DNA from: Serilophus lunatus
Lineage: Eukaryota > Chordata > Aves > Passeriformes > Eurylaimidae
Assembly (NCBI GenBank): GCA_013399895.1
Contig: VXBA01005854.1
Span: 222,192 to 286,191, forward strand
Direction of reading: 5' to 3'
DNA: 64,000 nucleotides
Part shown: one piece after another, positions 11,310-24,500 of the stretch
Layout of the letters: each line of letters begins with the position of its first letter
Position numbering within the stretch: the stretch's first letter is position 1
Position numbers and translations under genes: made by a program
The notes under the pieces: generated by a model
Database searches by the model: none
What the model was told of the DNA's origin: nothing
Seen by the model: the letters and a program-made list of their open reading frames with translations, nothing else

Positions 11310-14033
11310 TAAAAGAATTAGCACAAATAAAATTTGCATCAATACTATCCAGAGGTTTGGAAATATGTTCGGTAAATAGGAGAAGAATGCAAAAAAAAAA
11401 TAGACCAAAATCTGGATGCTGAGAATTGTGGGTAATTAGTAAATGAAGTAAAATGTTACTTCCACTTTAGAGAATACATTACTTTCAAAGAGATGTCCCG
11501 AACAAAGTAGGCCTCCTTAGCAGATCACTGCACTCTTGCCTTTGCAAAAGCAAAGCTGAACTGAGAGATAAATTCTCATCTTCTCCTTCCTTCTTCTCCA
11601 ACCCCCTCCCCCACTTCCCTCAACCTCACGTTTATTCCTTCTTTTAGCTCTGTTTCTCCTTTCTCTGGAAGTAGTGCTATTTTGTTTCAACAGTACTGAT
11701 TCTTAACATCAACTGATGTTCACAGCCATCTTGAAGCCTTCAAACAGCAGAAACTTATGTACAAGTTTCTCAGCTAGGAGAATGGCTGATAAAATCTCAT
11801 CTATATATATTCCTATAGTAATAAAAAGCTAGGTAAAACTTGTCACCATTGCAGTTTGTTTCTCTTCATTGCCTTTTTTTTTTATAAATTTATTTATCTT
11901 GCCTTTGTATTGAAGACAAAAGGCTTCACAAATCTCTGTCTTTCTCAGCTGTCATTGCTTCATTCCCTTAAGGGACAGAATAATTATTTTTTTAAGTTAT
12001 CTGACGGATGATGAATTAGAAATTCGTGTAAAACTATCTCTGTTGGTGAAGGAAATTTTAAACTACAACTTTTACTACAAAGAGCAAATTATTAAATCTT
12101 TATTTTTCTGAACTGTTTTTTTTTTTTTTATCAAGTGTGTCATAAGTGGTAGAGGACATAGCAAAACTACACAAGTTCATATATCTGTACTGAAACCTGA
12201 TTCTTGCTCACTTGTTCTGTAGAGGAGACTGTTTATTCCAACAATGGATATCCCACATAATCCACCACATTTCAGATTCTTTTGCAGAGGACTTTATTTT
12301 TTCATAATAATTGTTGCTTAAATAGAGCCATTAAGTTCAGCCATCTTCTGAGCATACCTTTGACTAAAATTCCAATTTCCTAGGAGCAGTAAAAACAAAT
12401 TTTGAGTCTTCTTTAGTTGTTCTTCTGTTTCTTATTATGTTATTGAGCAAATAGGTAAGTGAAATATTGCAAACGCTAAGCTGTTGTAACTCTTCTGCTG
12501 AGGAGGACAAATACATCAAATTTATGAAAGAACTAAGAGGCTAAGAGGATTTTTTTGGCTTTTGGTTTTGTTATTTGGATTTTTTAAAATACTAATTTAA
12601 AAAGCTTTGACCAAATTATCCCTGCTGCATACATAATTTCCAAGTTTACTCTCATTTGATTGATGTTACTTTATCTAGACATATGACTTTTGCTTTCCAT
12701 GTGAGGTTTTCTACCTGACTGCAAATTTCCATTTTCCCTACAGAAAATGGAAAGAGTAAGGGCATTTTGGAGAATGTTTAATCACATCTCAGAAAAACAC
12801 TTATCTTGGCTGAATTAGAAAATCTCTTGAAACATTTGAGAGGGGAGCCTAGATGACTTGCTTAGGAAAGTTTCCTAGCTTTCCAAAAGCTAAAGCAGAA
12901 GATGAGTGAGTAGCATTCTTCATAGTCTATTACAGAGATGTCTTGCTTAATCAGAGGTGATTTGATCCTGAATACAGCAAAAAATTTTGGCTATTAATGG
13001 AGAGCTGGTTGGCTATTGCTATTACTAGTCATAACTAGCTTTGGGACCTCTCCATAACTACATCCACTAGCAGCTACTTGGGGATGCTTTGACTTCATGA
13101 CTCTGGAACAAGTAACAAGGATGTCAAATTCAGGTGGAAATAGAATTTAAAAAAATGAAAAAAATTGTTTGAAATATTTTAGAATTTTATTCCCTAAATC
13201 CTTGCTAAAATCAAAATTCTGATTGAATGCAAATCCTTAGTTTACAGTCTTGTAAGATGTATATGATAATCTAAGTTAACATTGCACAGAAGAGTTTTAT
13301 GTTTCTTTTATTCAGATTGTTTTCTGCTGGTTCTGTGAACTGAACCAGCTCTTAATAGGTCAGATGATGTGAGAGACAAGATGGAAATAAATGTAAAGCC
13401 TGGAACCTGATGGACAGCAAAAATGAGGCAGGGACTTGAGGTATGGGCTGCCTGCCCCTCTCAGTATCAGTGAGCCATTAGATCATCTCCACCAAATCTT
13501 GTAAGCTCAGAGCAAGAAATTTACATAACAGCTCAGTGATACAGGACTACTTTCTCTTTTTAAAATGGTTTTTAATTTTAGTTTTTCACAAATTAAATCT
13601 GGATTTTTTAATTTTCCTTAGCGTAAAAATGTTGTAATCAGTCTTTTAAAACAGACACTATTCAAAGACCAATTTTAAAAACATGCACACTGAAATGTAT
13701 ACTGTGAAACTGCATTTTATTGATTAGGTTCTTGACCAAGAAACAAATACTTTTATCTCAGGAGAGTAGAGTAGTTAAAATCAAAATGACTGGAAAAGAT
13801 ACAAGAGATGTGTCTAATTACACACTGGAAGAAGACTTTTTATCTGGAGTTAATTTTCTTTCTATATGAAAGAACCAGATGTAAATGTAAGTGAAGGTGA
13901 GATACATGCATTGCACATTGTAGATGTGGGGAACAAGCATTGTATGGCGTTGTGCTTATAGCTAGCAGGAGCTATACTTCTAGATAGTGAATAACACTGT
14001 ATAAATAGAGAAGTTTACACTCATCTGAATTAA
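11310..14033. other. Unannotated AT-rich DNA
   Basis: No coding, RNA or repeat feature recognised apart from short T runs (about 11875 and 12117-12129). Confidence 0.55.
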
Positions 14034-14717
14034 AAGGAGCCCTGAGGAGAAAGACCTGTGAGCACTGATACATGAAAAGCTCAACTTGATGTGACAGTAT
14101 GGGCTTGCAGCACAGATAGCCAACCATGCCCTGGGCTCCATCAAAAGAAGCGTGGCCAGCAGGTCAAGAGAGGTGATTTTCCTCCTCTTCTCTACTCTTC
14201 ATGAGACTGACCAGGAGTGCTGTGTCCTGATCTAATGTCCTTGACATAGGATGAACGTGATCTGCTGGAGTGAGTGCAAAGGTGATCGGTGGGCTGGAGA
14301 ACCTCCTCTATGAGAAAATGTCCTGAGAGCGTTGGGGCTGTTCAGCTAGAAGAAGAGAATGTTCTGAAGATACCTTAGAGCAGCCTTGCAGTACCTAAAG
14401 GAGATTGACGAGTGAGATGGAGAGGAACTTTCTACAAGAGCATATAGTGATAGGACAAGGAGGAATGCCTTTAAACTGAAAGAGAGTAAGTTTAGATTAG
14501 GTATTAGAAAGAAATTCTTTACTGTGAGGATGATGAGTGACAAGAACAGGTTACCCAGAGAAACAGTGGATATTCTATCCCTGGAAATGTTCAAGGCCAA
14601 TTTGTACAGGGCTTCAAGCCACATGGTTTAGTGAAAGATGATTCTGTCCATGGCAGACGGGTTGGAACTAGATGATCTTTAAGTTCCCTTTTTCAAAACA
14701 TTTTATGTTTCTATCTT
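14034..14717 (+). mobile_element. CR1 LINE: end of ORF2 plus 3' UTR
   Basis: This is the longest CR1 copy in the window, about 680 bp. It starts at GAGCCCTGAGGAGAAAGACC and continues with GCTTGCAGCACAGATAGCC and CATCAAAAGAAGCGTGGCC, all from the C-terminal part of the CR1 reverse transcriptase. The 3' portion holds the familiar landmarks AGTGATAGGACAAGG, TTTAAACTGAAAGAG and GAAATTCTTTACTGTGAG, and GGAACTAGATGATCTTTAAG near the end. It terminates close to TTTATGTTTCTATC, a decayed CR1 tail. Stops and small gaps break the reading frame, so it is a dead 5'-truncated copy. A minus-strand 92-codon frame inside it is only a shadow. Confidence 0.95.
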
Positions 14718-16500
14718 TTAGATCTGCTTTTGTTGTGTGAAAGAGTCTGTGGCAGTGTACCTCACCAGTGCACCTGCGCTATGTTTTCACTCTTCATGTA
14801 TGAGAAGGCAGAATGGGAATAATGTGCTATTAATGTGACCTGAGGTAGTTTTGGTTTGTACTGGAGAGGCTGATTTGATGCAGAAATTTAAGGAGAACTT
14901 TCATTCCCTCTTAATACTACCTCTTGCAATCTGTACTCTCTTCCATTAATGTTGAGTAAATGCTAATTTAATTGTTGTAGTCAGTACAACAGTACACTCT
15001 CTCCTCTCAAGAAAGACAAATTACTCCATTGAAATTCAAAGGAAAAAGAGAGCGTAGCTATCACCTTGATCTTTCTTGTAGTTTTATGGAAAATACAAAT
15101 TCAATTTAATGTCAACCATTTGCTGTTAAACAGTCAAAGGAGATCAAACTTAAAGGACAAAATATGTAACTGCTAAATTTTATCCAGGCCCCTCTGTTCT
15201 CCAAATCAAATCTCCATCTCATGTTATTTGATCATCTTGGCACAATTTTAACCCATTACTCTAAGGTAATAGTCCGAATTCTCAGCTTGCATGAATGAAC
15301 ATTGCTCCTTTGCTTCTAAAGAAGGTGTGACCATTTCAGACAGTCAAGTCCAAGGCTCTATCACTATATTTTTACAGGTAAATGGTATTTATATGTTTTT
15401 CATACAGTGAGGTCTAAAATGCAATTAATAGATAAAATGCTTATTATCTTAATGCTGGATTGTTTATTATTATTTCCTAAATTTCAATGAATTATTTACA
15501 AAGAGACTATAAAAGGGATTTAAATTTATTCACTGATGAGAACTTACTATATTCCATTATAGCATCACATTCACTGAAACATAGTGAAGTGTGCACCAAG
15601 CCACTCCTTGCTTCAAGTGTCCAAACGATATGGTTTGAAGGAATACATTTATATTTCTAGTAGTTTTAATTTGAGCAAAAAATTACTGCTACAAGCAGCA
15701 CTCCAAGCCACACACTTGACTAAAAACTACTACAGGAGCTCATAGCACAGTCTTAGAATCAGAATATTCCTAAAACTGCTGCTGGCAGCCTTCTTGACTA
15801 GCTTTGAGCTAGTATGGTGTTATATGTGTTAGTCTGCCCCACACAAACTCACTGTATCCAAAAGGTCAATGTCTTATAAAAGATGCCTCTGAAAGCTTAT
15901 GCTTTAATGGCATTCTAATTTGCAAACATAAACCTAATTAAAAAGGAGAACCTTTCCCACAGAAGACTCCTACAAAACAATTTCACTCTGCCAGTTCAGG
16001 GTATTATTCCCTTCCTCTAAATGTAAATGCTCTGAGCCCCAAACAGAATATCTATGAGGGAAAAAATAAGAAATGCGAGTGTACTGTCTCACTTGGAAAC
16101 TCTCTGCCTTTACTTTCAATGCAATTTAAGCTTTGAAGAAGAATTGTTTGTGGAAAACGGTTGGAAAATACTGATGTTATGAGACAGAGCCTTATTAGTC
16201 TTCCATCAAACAATTTTTTTCTTTCATTACTCAGGTCCAGGTGAAGCTTGGTAAAGAATGCCACAGACTTGGGTTGTATAGGAAAAGACATGATGACAGC
16301 GCAGAATTCTGGCTTTCTGAAAGAAAAATCAAAGGACCAATCACTTAAGAAAAGTGTGGGCTATTTTATACATAATCTTGGATAAATGTTACATGGATAA
16401 ATAATTAGATAAAAATTGGTATGGTGTGTAACTGTTAACATTTCAAATAACAATTACTAATGGTACATTTGCTATCTTTAAAGTAATTGTTATCATTTTA
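14718..16500. other. Unannotated AT-rich DNA
   Basis: No gene or repeat family recognised. Confidence 0.55.
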
Positions 16501-16616
16501 ATCCTGGTTTTGGATTAATTTCCCTCCCCTCCCATCCCTTCTGCAGTGAATTTTTGGGCAGGTGCAGGGTGGAACCGGACACCCGGGGCCGGGGAGCTGC
16601 CGCCACGTGTCACAGG

Positions 16617-16651
16617 CTGGGGCTGGAGCCGGAGCCGGGGCTGGGGCTGCC
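16617..16651. repeat. Imperfect GGGGCT/GGAGCC hexamer repeat
   Basis: Five to six alternating hexamers (GGGGCT, GGAGCC) in tandem. On the minus strand they read as alternating Pro-Ala. Low-complexity expansion within the GC-rich block. Confidence 0.8.
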
Positions 16652-17315
16652 CAGCCCTGTGGCAACCTGTGCTGTGGGAGAGGGGGCAGCATGGTCAGTG
16701 TGGGCAGTGGGCAATGGTAGCGGCATGGCTACCGCTGGCCCTGGGCGTGCTGTGCTTTTCTGGGAACAGAGAAGGTAGCATGGGGAAGCAAAACGTGGAA
16801 AGCTGGCACAGCCGGAGACAGCTCCCCCTGCCCTGCGCAAGTGAGGGGGAGGGAGGAGAGGTTTCCGAGAGTGCACAGCTGGCGGTGGAGCTTCCAGATT
16901 GGAATTCTCTCTCAGCTCGGCACGGACTTGGAGAGCAATGTGGCTTCACCCCCAGCATCCCTGCAGCAGTCCTGCCGCCACTTGTCAGAGCCCAGATCAG
17001 ACCCTTTGGAGGGAGACGGCGTCCACAAAGATTTTCTTCCCTCTTTTCACCTGGGGAGTTGGTGAGAACACATCTGCCTGCAACATTGCCGGACTGCACC
17101 CCACTAGTTCCATGGCTGCCTTTGCTTGTGACTGCAGAACTCCCTCACTGGCCTCTCAGCCCCCTTCATCTCTCAGAGGTGTCCCGGTGTTTTCTTCTGC
17201 TGGACAAAGAGTTAAAATTGACCCAAGGGGGGGCAAGTGTTTCTTTTCCTTTATTTCATTGCAAGTTTTCAGTTGTTCTTGAGGTATTGCTTTGTATTCC
17301 GTATTTTATCACATA

Positions 17316-17358
17316 TATAGAGACATATATATATTTATGATATATATATATATGTATT
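17316..17358. repeat. TA-rich microsatellite
   Basis: Interrupted TATATA runs directly before the AATAAA at 17360. Confidence 0.85.
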
Positions 17359-17359
17359 T

Positions 17360-17410
17360 AATAAAAGAACTGTTTTCGTTTTTCTATGTTTTTGTGGTGT
17401 CTTGTTTTCA
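17360..17410 (+). terminator. Polyadenylation signal candidate
   Basis: AATAAA at 17360-17365 followed by a T/GT-rich element (TGTTTTCG..TTTTTGTGGTGTCTTG) at 17371-17405. This is the classic order of hexamer and downstream element, serving the GC-rich block before it. Confidence 0.5.
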
Positions 17411-18187
17411 AATTTAAATTGTACATTTGTCTTAAATTGAGACAGTAAATTTATGCAATCCATGAACATTGCATGGTCACACAGATGGTGCAAAAGTTCT
17501 TACATGATCTGGAAGCTTTCTCAAAAGGCAATGACACTATAGATATTATGGGCAATAGCAAACGCAATATATGCTGAAATAGTGAGGAGAAAAGTTGTAG
17601 AGGAAAGGTGATCTGGTAAATATAAGTATTTAACAAGGTATGTAGTTAATTAACACCCTCTCTCTCCCGGTCAGGAAGCAAAAGAAAAAAGTACACATTC
17701 AGAGGTATGCTTAATAGCTAATGAAGGAAAGCCAAAATATCAGGAAATTTAAATTAAACAAATAGTGCTAATCTCCAAATATAGTGTGGATAATCTCTTA
17801 TGCTGTTAAGACAGTAAAAAACCCTGGGTATAAGTTACAATTAAATTCCTTCTTCAGATGTTTGGGTTTACAAGGACTGAAAATATTCAAGCCAGAGGCT
17901 TGAAAGGTGGACTTGACAGATCTTGCTGTGATTGTGGCTGTCATTTTTTTGACAAAAAGTCTCACATGCCTGATCTTCTGTTTTCATGAAAACAAGGGTT
18001 TTTCTTTCCAAAGAGTCATCTTAGCTTGCTGTTAGTCTAAAGATGTGCTTACAAAGCAAAACACAATGAACAAATATCCTCAAGGGAGCAGACACAAAAA
18101 ACAACTGCATAAAGTACAACCCCAGCAGATAATTTGATACTCAGAAGAGTGCACATTAATGTACCCATGATATACTATTTGACCACA
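17411..18187. other. Unannotated AT-rich DNA
   Basis: No supported feature. Confidence 0.55.
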
Positions 18188-18595
18188 GAATCTTGTCAGG
18201 GATGGCAGCAGGCCTGGCAGCACCCTGGCATTAATTGATTAAATTAATATTGATAATAACTCAGATATACCCTTGAATACTGTGAATCTCAGCACATCCT
18301 TAAAGGAGCAAAAGCAGAAGAGCTGTTGCTGCTTGGCTGTAACTGTCGGTTGCTGATAATGTATAAGGTAAACTTTGTAGCAAGAACATTGTAACTAGTG
18401 ATAAGTGAGGCTTCTGATTACTTTTTATAGTTCTCCAATCATGGTCATTGAAAACAACTTTCTGTCCTATGAGAGGAAAGCGCATTGCCTTCTGTAAGGG
18501 GATAATACCAAACGCTACAGCAATAAAGTACCCATTTTGGGCCACCTTGTCTGTCAATCCAGTGTGTCGTTCTTGCCCCAACCGTGACAGAATCT
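18188..18595 (+). mobile_element. Solo ERV LTR, copy A, with 6-bp target duplication
   Basis: The LTR runs 18194-18589 (396 bp), begins TGTCAGG and ends GTGACA, and is flanked on both sides by the identical hexamer GAATCT (18188-18193 and 18590-18595). Inside, in order, are a TATA-like TTTATA at 18424, CCAAT at 18435-18439 and AATAAA at 18522-18527. It aligns along its length with the inverted copy at 60.1-60.5 kb. Shared stretches include CAGATATACCCTTGAA, GTAAACTTTGTAGCAA and AACATTGTAACT. A 6-bp duplication is typical of class II (ERVK/alpha- or betaretrovirus-like) integrations. No internal retroviral genes adjoin, so this is a solo LTR left by recombination. Confidence 0.93.
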
Positions 18596-21500
18596 CATCA
18601 GAAATTATTTGAACTTATAATTGCATCAGGGTAAAATTTCTGGCTGCTACTCCACTTCGTTTGATTTAGTAGAGAGATCTCAGTTCCATACTCCATTACA
18701 CACACTGTGTTCACATTTGCAGGCTATTTGTTCATACTCAAGAACTCACCTGTTACCTCAAGTATCATGACAAAAGTAATTGTAAATTCAAAGTGAATTT
18801 TAGCAGTGCTTCCTCCTACTTATCGAATTCAATTCTGCCACTGGAGAACAATTCAGGTCATTACACTTTTAGATACAAATGTCAAGAGCTGCAAATTATA
18901 ACCTTGTAGTGTAAATGTTAGTGTGTACACCATATACAAGTTTTCACTTTGCTGGCTGATATGGTCAACTAGGTTACAGTGTTTCTTTATCTGGCAGCTC
19001 TGAGCAAAAGAAGGAAATTGGCCAAAAACCACTACTTTTGATGAAAGCTTTTTTAAAAAGGTTTCCTTTCCTTGTATTAAAAGCTTTGTTCCATCCACAA
19101 TTAACTGTGGAAAAGAAAAAAAGGACGATAAAACAAAGTCAATTTGAATCTCCTCATATGTTGTCATTTTTTATAAATGCTTTACATTTAACAAGTTTAG
19201 AAAATGCTTTCATTAATAAACTCCTACTTTTTCAGAAGTTGCTAAACATTGACAAATACAAGGCAGGCACAAATTTGACAAATTTATTTCTGGAAACAAT
19301 TGTGCTTCTTAATGTTTATTCAGTTTTCCTTGCTATTATAATTTCTTTTCAGCAAAGGTAATAGTGCTTAGTCAGGCTCAATACAGCACTCAGGACATTC
19401 TGTGCACTGTCAGCAACTACTGCCAAGAAATCTTATTTCCACATATTTGCGTTTGTTACAAATGTAGTCAATTCCTTGGTGCCTAAATTAATAACTTATA
19501 AAAAATAGCCACTTAATCTACTTGTATTGAATTACAGTCTAAATTATAATAGTGAGGAAATGTGCAATGACTGTGATGTGCAGAATAGGCCTGTTTCTGA
19601 TGTACAAGTCCCGTGCCTGCTTGCCAGCATTGCGTGCGCTCACTTTTAATACTAACATCCATCTTGCAGCTCATGTACATCTAGTACTAAGACAACTGTG
19701 AGTGCAAGGTACGCATGTACAGCCTTTGCATTCATTCTTAAGAACACTAATGCTGTCGTTATAAACAAGTGAGATAATTTATTGTCTTCTTCCTTTTCAA
19801 ATTATGTATCAGAAATATCCATTGGTAATATTATATTGACTCAGACTGTTGCTAGTGTGGAAGGGCTTGAATACTATGTCTTCCAGTCCAGAAGCATCAT
19901 GAGTTACTCAATAAGATATAGATCATAATCTTCAAATATTTCACACTCTTTCTTGGTACTGATATGATATTTTGGTTTCTAAAGAAAGTCTATCAACTAC
20001 CCAGATCCACTTTACACATAGAAGGATTTCTTATTAAATTCAACTGTTTCTTTTGGAGTAATTCAAACCTAGCATTCCATTTTAGGTTTAAACAAATGTC
20101 ATTGGAAGTAATAAAATGAAGGTAGCAAAGATTTTTATCTGGGTAATGATTTCTGGTGGTTGGGGGAAAGGTTCATTCAGAACCTGGAGATTAGCAAAGT
20201 GTATTTGTGCAGAGGAGCTGTGTGGTCAAATGAAAAACTGGATCTTTAATTCTGAAGCTCTCTTTGTTGTTGCAACACAAAAGCCTTCTTTGTTACAAGA
20301 TGTTTCTTGTTATTGTTACCCACTCATTTCAACAAGAGAAGATCCTCTCTGTTGTGACTTAGATTATATGTTAAAATTGGCATTATTATAAAAGAATAAA
20401 GGAAAGCTTTGGACCAGAACTAACAAATTATCCACAATTACTTTAAGGAAATTAATGAACGCTGAGGAAAATTCAGTTAAGTGTAGCCCCCACATAATAC
20501 TAAAAGTCTCAAAAAAAATTATTAAAAAAAATGGTAAAAGGTGCTTTTTTTGTTTGTTTCAACAATGAAAATGGAAATACTTAAAACATGTATGACAAAT
20601 TTTATTCATTTATTCTTGTGTATATTTTACTCTGAAGCATTTTTTGAAATAACCTTATATTTTTTAATCACAGTGGATTGCAAATGATACTATTTATCTT
20701 CACAGACAATGAAAAAATATAAATATATTTTATATAGAAACATACTTGTCTTCCTTCTTGATCATCTTCACCATTTTCTGAATTTTATTTCAATAGATAA
20801 TCCATGTATTCTTGATTAATTAAATATATTCAGTTTGAAGCTTAAAATCTTTTGAATGGAGAATGCCTGACATCTCAATGTAAGATGATACTTAAGAGTC
20901 AGTTTATATAATTGCATACAGAATAAATTTATTATCTTCACAAATGAACACCAGATGGAGGGTTCAAGAAATATTTTTTTATGTCTGTGAATTTCTATGC
21001 CTTAAAATAAACACCAAAGCTCAAAAAATGCAAAACCAAACGACCTCAGGCATACTGACACTTCCATATAGCTTTCTGAGTTAGTTTAAAAGCAATTAGT
21101 TGCCCCTCAACAGACCTTCTTTCTCAGTAGTTGAGAAAAATAGCATAAAATGCTAATACTTTTCAAGACTGAAAAGAAAGGCTTAAAAAAAGAGAGATAA
21201 AGAAAGCAAAAGTATTTGCAAAACTAGATCTGAGTCATTGAAAATTTTTAAAAGTGAAAATGACAGAATAATGAAAGGAATATAATCATACATTTCCAGT
21301 CAGAGAAATTGGGATCAGAGCTAACAGTAGGAGCATCTAAAAGTGCATTTTTATCCACTATCTATTACTTCCTGGGAGTGTACCTTTTATTTTGTGCTTT
21401 TTGAAACATGTTACCAGGCTGAAGTGGTGACAATACTCACCCTCTTCTGTGATCTCACTGTAGTTCATCACATACTTTTTCACATTCATAATAAGTCTTT

Positions 21501-24500
21501 CAGAGGACTTATAAGACTCCCTGGGTAGTTCTTGTTTATTTTCTCATTAGTGGAGCATCCTTATTAGCTGTCTTTGTAAGATTCCTGCTGTGCCTTGAAA
21601 GGTAATCGATTTCTTTTGGAAATTTTTGAATTTAGTGTTTTTCTGACACAATTTCCCCTTGACTTTTTTCCATTGACTTTTTCCCATCACAGAAGTGGTG
21701 GGAATATTGTGCTCTTACTCTACACAGGGCATGGGCTCTGAGAGTCCCTAGGAAAGAGAGAGAATTAAGAGGTGTACAGGGCACATGGAGGGGACAAGGT
21801 CAGACGTCAGCAGACCACCTGGAAACTGGGAGGCAGTTTCTATGGATAGCATGAGGTAGGCTGTGAGGGCACCTCCGATCACTGCAGCTGAAAGCAATGA
21901 TCAAGTCACTAGAGTGAGACAGTTTGAGGGGGTCTTTGAAATCAAGAAAGAAATGGGTAAATGGGAGCAGAATTTAAGGGATTCTCTTGTGTTTGCAGTG
22001 GTCTAGGTTTAAGTTTATTATGTTCTAGTGACTGTTGCAGGGCTTCTGAGACTCAATATATTCTTCCCATTTCAAAGTTAGGAACAAAAAAAAATGGAAC
22101 AAACAAACAGACAAAACTCCTTACATCTTATTCATCTTTGGGTGATTCTGAATTGTAGTCCTGATCCACGTATTTTTTGGACCCCTGTCCAAAAGGGAAA
22201 TTTCAGTGAAAATATAATAATTTTAATCACAAATATGAAATCTGTGTTGTATGGAAATGGAAAAACCTCAAAGAAATATTTTGCTTTATGCCAATAAATG
22301 CTCCAATTTCCATCACTATCATGAAACTTAAGACATGAATATAACTTTGAAATTACTACCCATAAGTGCACATATAAGACCCACCAAAGTTAAAGGCAAG
22401 TGAAGAATTTTACTTCTGTTAGTTAGTTTTGAAATCTCAACTCTTTTGAGCTGTATCTCAAATATGTGTATTTTTGTTCTAATGCAGTCATGGCAATTAA
22501 CTTTATCAAGGTTCCTACAAGTATGTTGTCTTAGCACTAGAGGAATATCATCAGACCAAGCTTCAGACACATGGCACAAATTATCTTTCCTTTCTCCAGC
22601 ACTGGCGCTTCACCCAGTGTGCATGTTCATCATAATAAATAATTTTGTGGCATTCAACACTGATGCTTACAGTGCCTATGTACCAGGGCAGCTCGGAAAG
22701 TTAAATATCACTTCAAGAAAATGGTATTTATACACATGCTGACAGTTCATTTTCAGGTAGGAACTTCTCAGTGGATTTGTACACAGCAGCCTCAATCTCC
22801 AGTCTCCCCACTGTGAAACTTTAGAAAGCTCATCTGCTGAGCCCTTGCCAGACCTATTAATATTTATACATTCCATACACATTCCAGTCAGAGGATGTAA
22901 GTTACAGATCTCTCTGATTTAGAAGCTATTAAGATTCATGACCCCTTTTGCTATTTAATCTATGGACCTGAAGCCTTTGCAATCAGCTTACACTTGAAGA
23001 AAAGAGGACAAATCATTACTGTTCAAATACAGTCCTGCACAGTGTCCATTTGTAGTCCATCAAAGAGTAGTTAAGAGCTTCAATGCATTCATTTATCTCA
23101 GAGACACAGGTTATTATAGGAGCCATTCTTTTCTTGGAAGAAGATAGAAAAGGAATGTTATTTACTCAGTTGCATTTAATTTTGGATTAATGGCATTTTT
23201 AGCTGTGGCTGCTTCTCTGCATAATAAACTAAATATAATTAATTTTTTCTCTTCTCGTATCTTGACGTGCATTTGGATACATTGTACAAGGGTACATCAA
23301 TGTATTGACAAGGGCATCCGTGTAGAAAAAGCACAGTCTACCGTCTGAAATGTATTGGTGACTTTACTTGAAGGAGTTGTCATCCTCCCCTTCTTAAGGT
23401 TTATATGCCTCTTCTTAGAATAGTGAGGTGTTCCATCACACACTTCTTTTGGATCCATGAGAAATCTCAAAGTCGATCTTTTATTACATTTAGATAGTTC
23501 AAGAGTGACTTCAGATGTCCACGGCTCCCAGTGAGTGCGATGAATGATAGGAATTCGGCATCTCTAAAGATTTAAGTCTGAAGTCTGTAAAGAAGTATTT
23601 CTTCGTAGCAGAAAGCAAAGATGTAAAAAAATCATTAAAATAAGTGTTAGAAGTCTTAGGATACTCTGATTTTAAAAGAGAATTAGTAACTATGATCTTA
23701 AGGCTGTACTGAGAGCTTCAGTTCTGTATCTTAGGACTGGAGTATCTTTCACCTTAGGAAGTAAATTATGATCATCATACAATCAGTATCACCATCAGAA
23801 TGCTACTATTTTGTGCTGCATTCTTGGAAATAGTGAGTGTTAACACACTAATGGATTTTGAAAACCTCATAATCTGTTTTTAGAAATTTTAAGGAAAGTT
23901 TGGGGGAGTTTTTTGTCTGAAAAAATATAAAGAAAACACTAAGTAACACTGGTATTCTTACACAGAAAAAAAATAAACTACAATTTCTTTTAAAGTTGCT
24001 CTCAATAACATTTTTATTTCATCTGGGGTTTCTGGGAGCTCGGTTATTTGGTTTGGGGTTTTTAAGATAGTAGTAGTACATTATACAATCCTTTCACTGA
24101 ATCCAGAACTTTACTAAAGGAAAATGATGTTTTCAGATCTTGCCTACAGCTTACAGGTCTAAAAAGTATAATGATGCTTGAAATTTTGAGATTACATTAA
24201 AGTGGTGGTTAGACATTCTCCTCCTGGGGAGCCTGAGTACACATACTAAGAAAATTTTTGGGAATCTTCACCATGGACTTGAACAGGAAGAAGATATATA
24301 GGTTTGCAGCATATACAGTCCATGAAATGTATTTTCCCCTTTTATTTTTGGCACTTTTTTATCTCTAGAAACACCCAAAAAGATCTTTCTTTTAAATTAT
24401 TTGCTCTCAGTTGCTGCCCTGCTACAGGAAGTTTAAAAGTTTCTATCTGCAATATTATTCTTTTCTGTGTGATGAAATGATGTGCTTGGTAGTGGTTTAA

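Larger units (their letters stand above)
16547..17410 (+). other. GC-rich block: terminal exon or LTR candidate
   Basis: A strong pyrimidine tract and acceptor (CCCTCCCCTCCCATCCC..CTGCAG) ends at 16546, followed by about 700 bp of GC-rich sequence in AT-rich surroundings. One frame (in phase with 16546) is open for 264 codons and stops at 17338-17340, twenty bases before AATAAA (17360-17365) and a GT-rich downstream element. The only start-like ATG with good prospects is at 16714 (209 codons), whose first residues MVAAWLPLALGVLCFSG resemble a signal peptide. The rest is rich in Pro, Leu, Ser, Trp and Arg with no domain I recognise. A second frame is also long, as GC-rich DNA allows. Alternatives are a noncoding terminal exon or a retroviral LTR (promoter, polyA signal and GT-rich 3' part). 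TG..CA ends with matching target duplications could not be found. Confidence 0.35.

Noticed and set aside
14346..14624. 92-codon minus-strand frame
   Set aside because: It lies wholly inside the plus-strand CR1 copy and is an antisense shadow.
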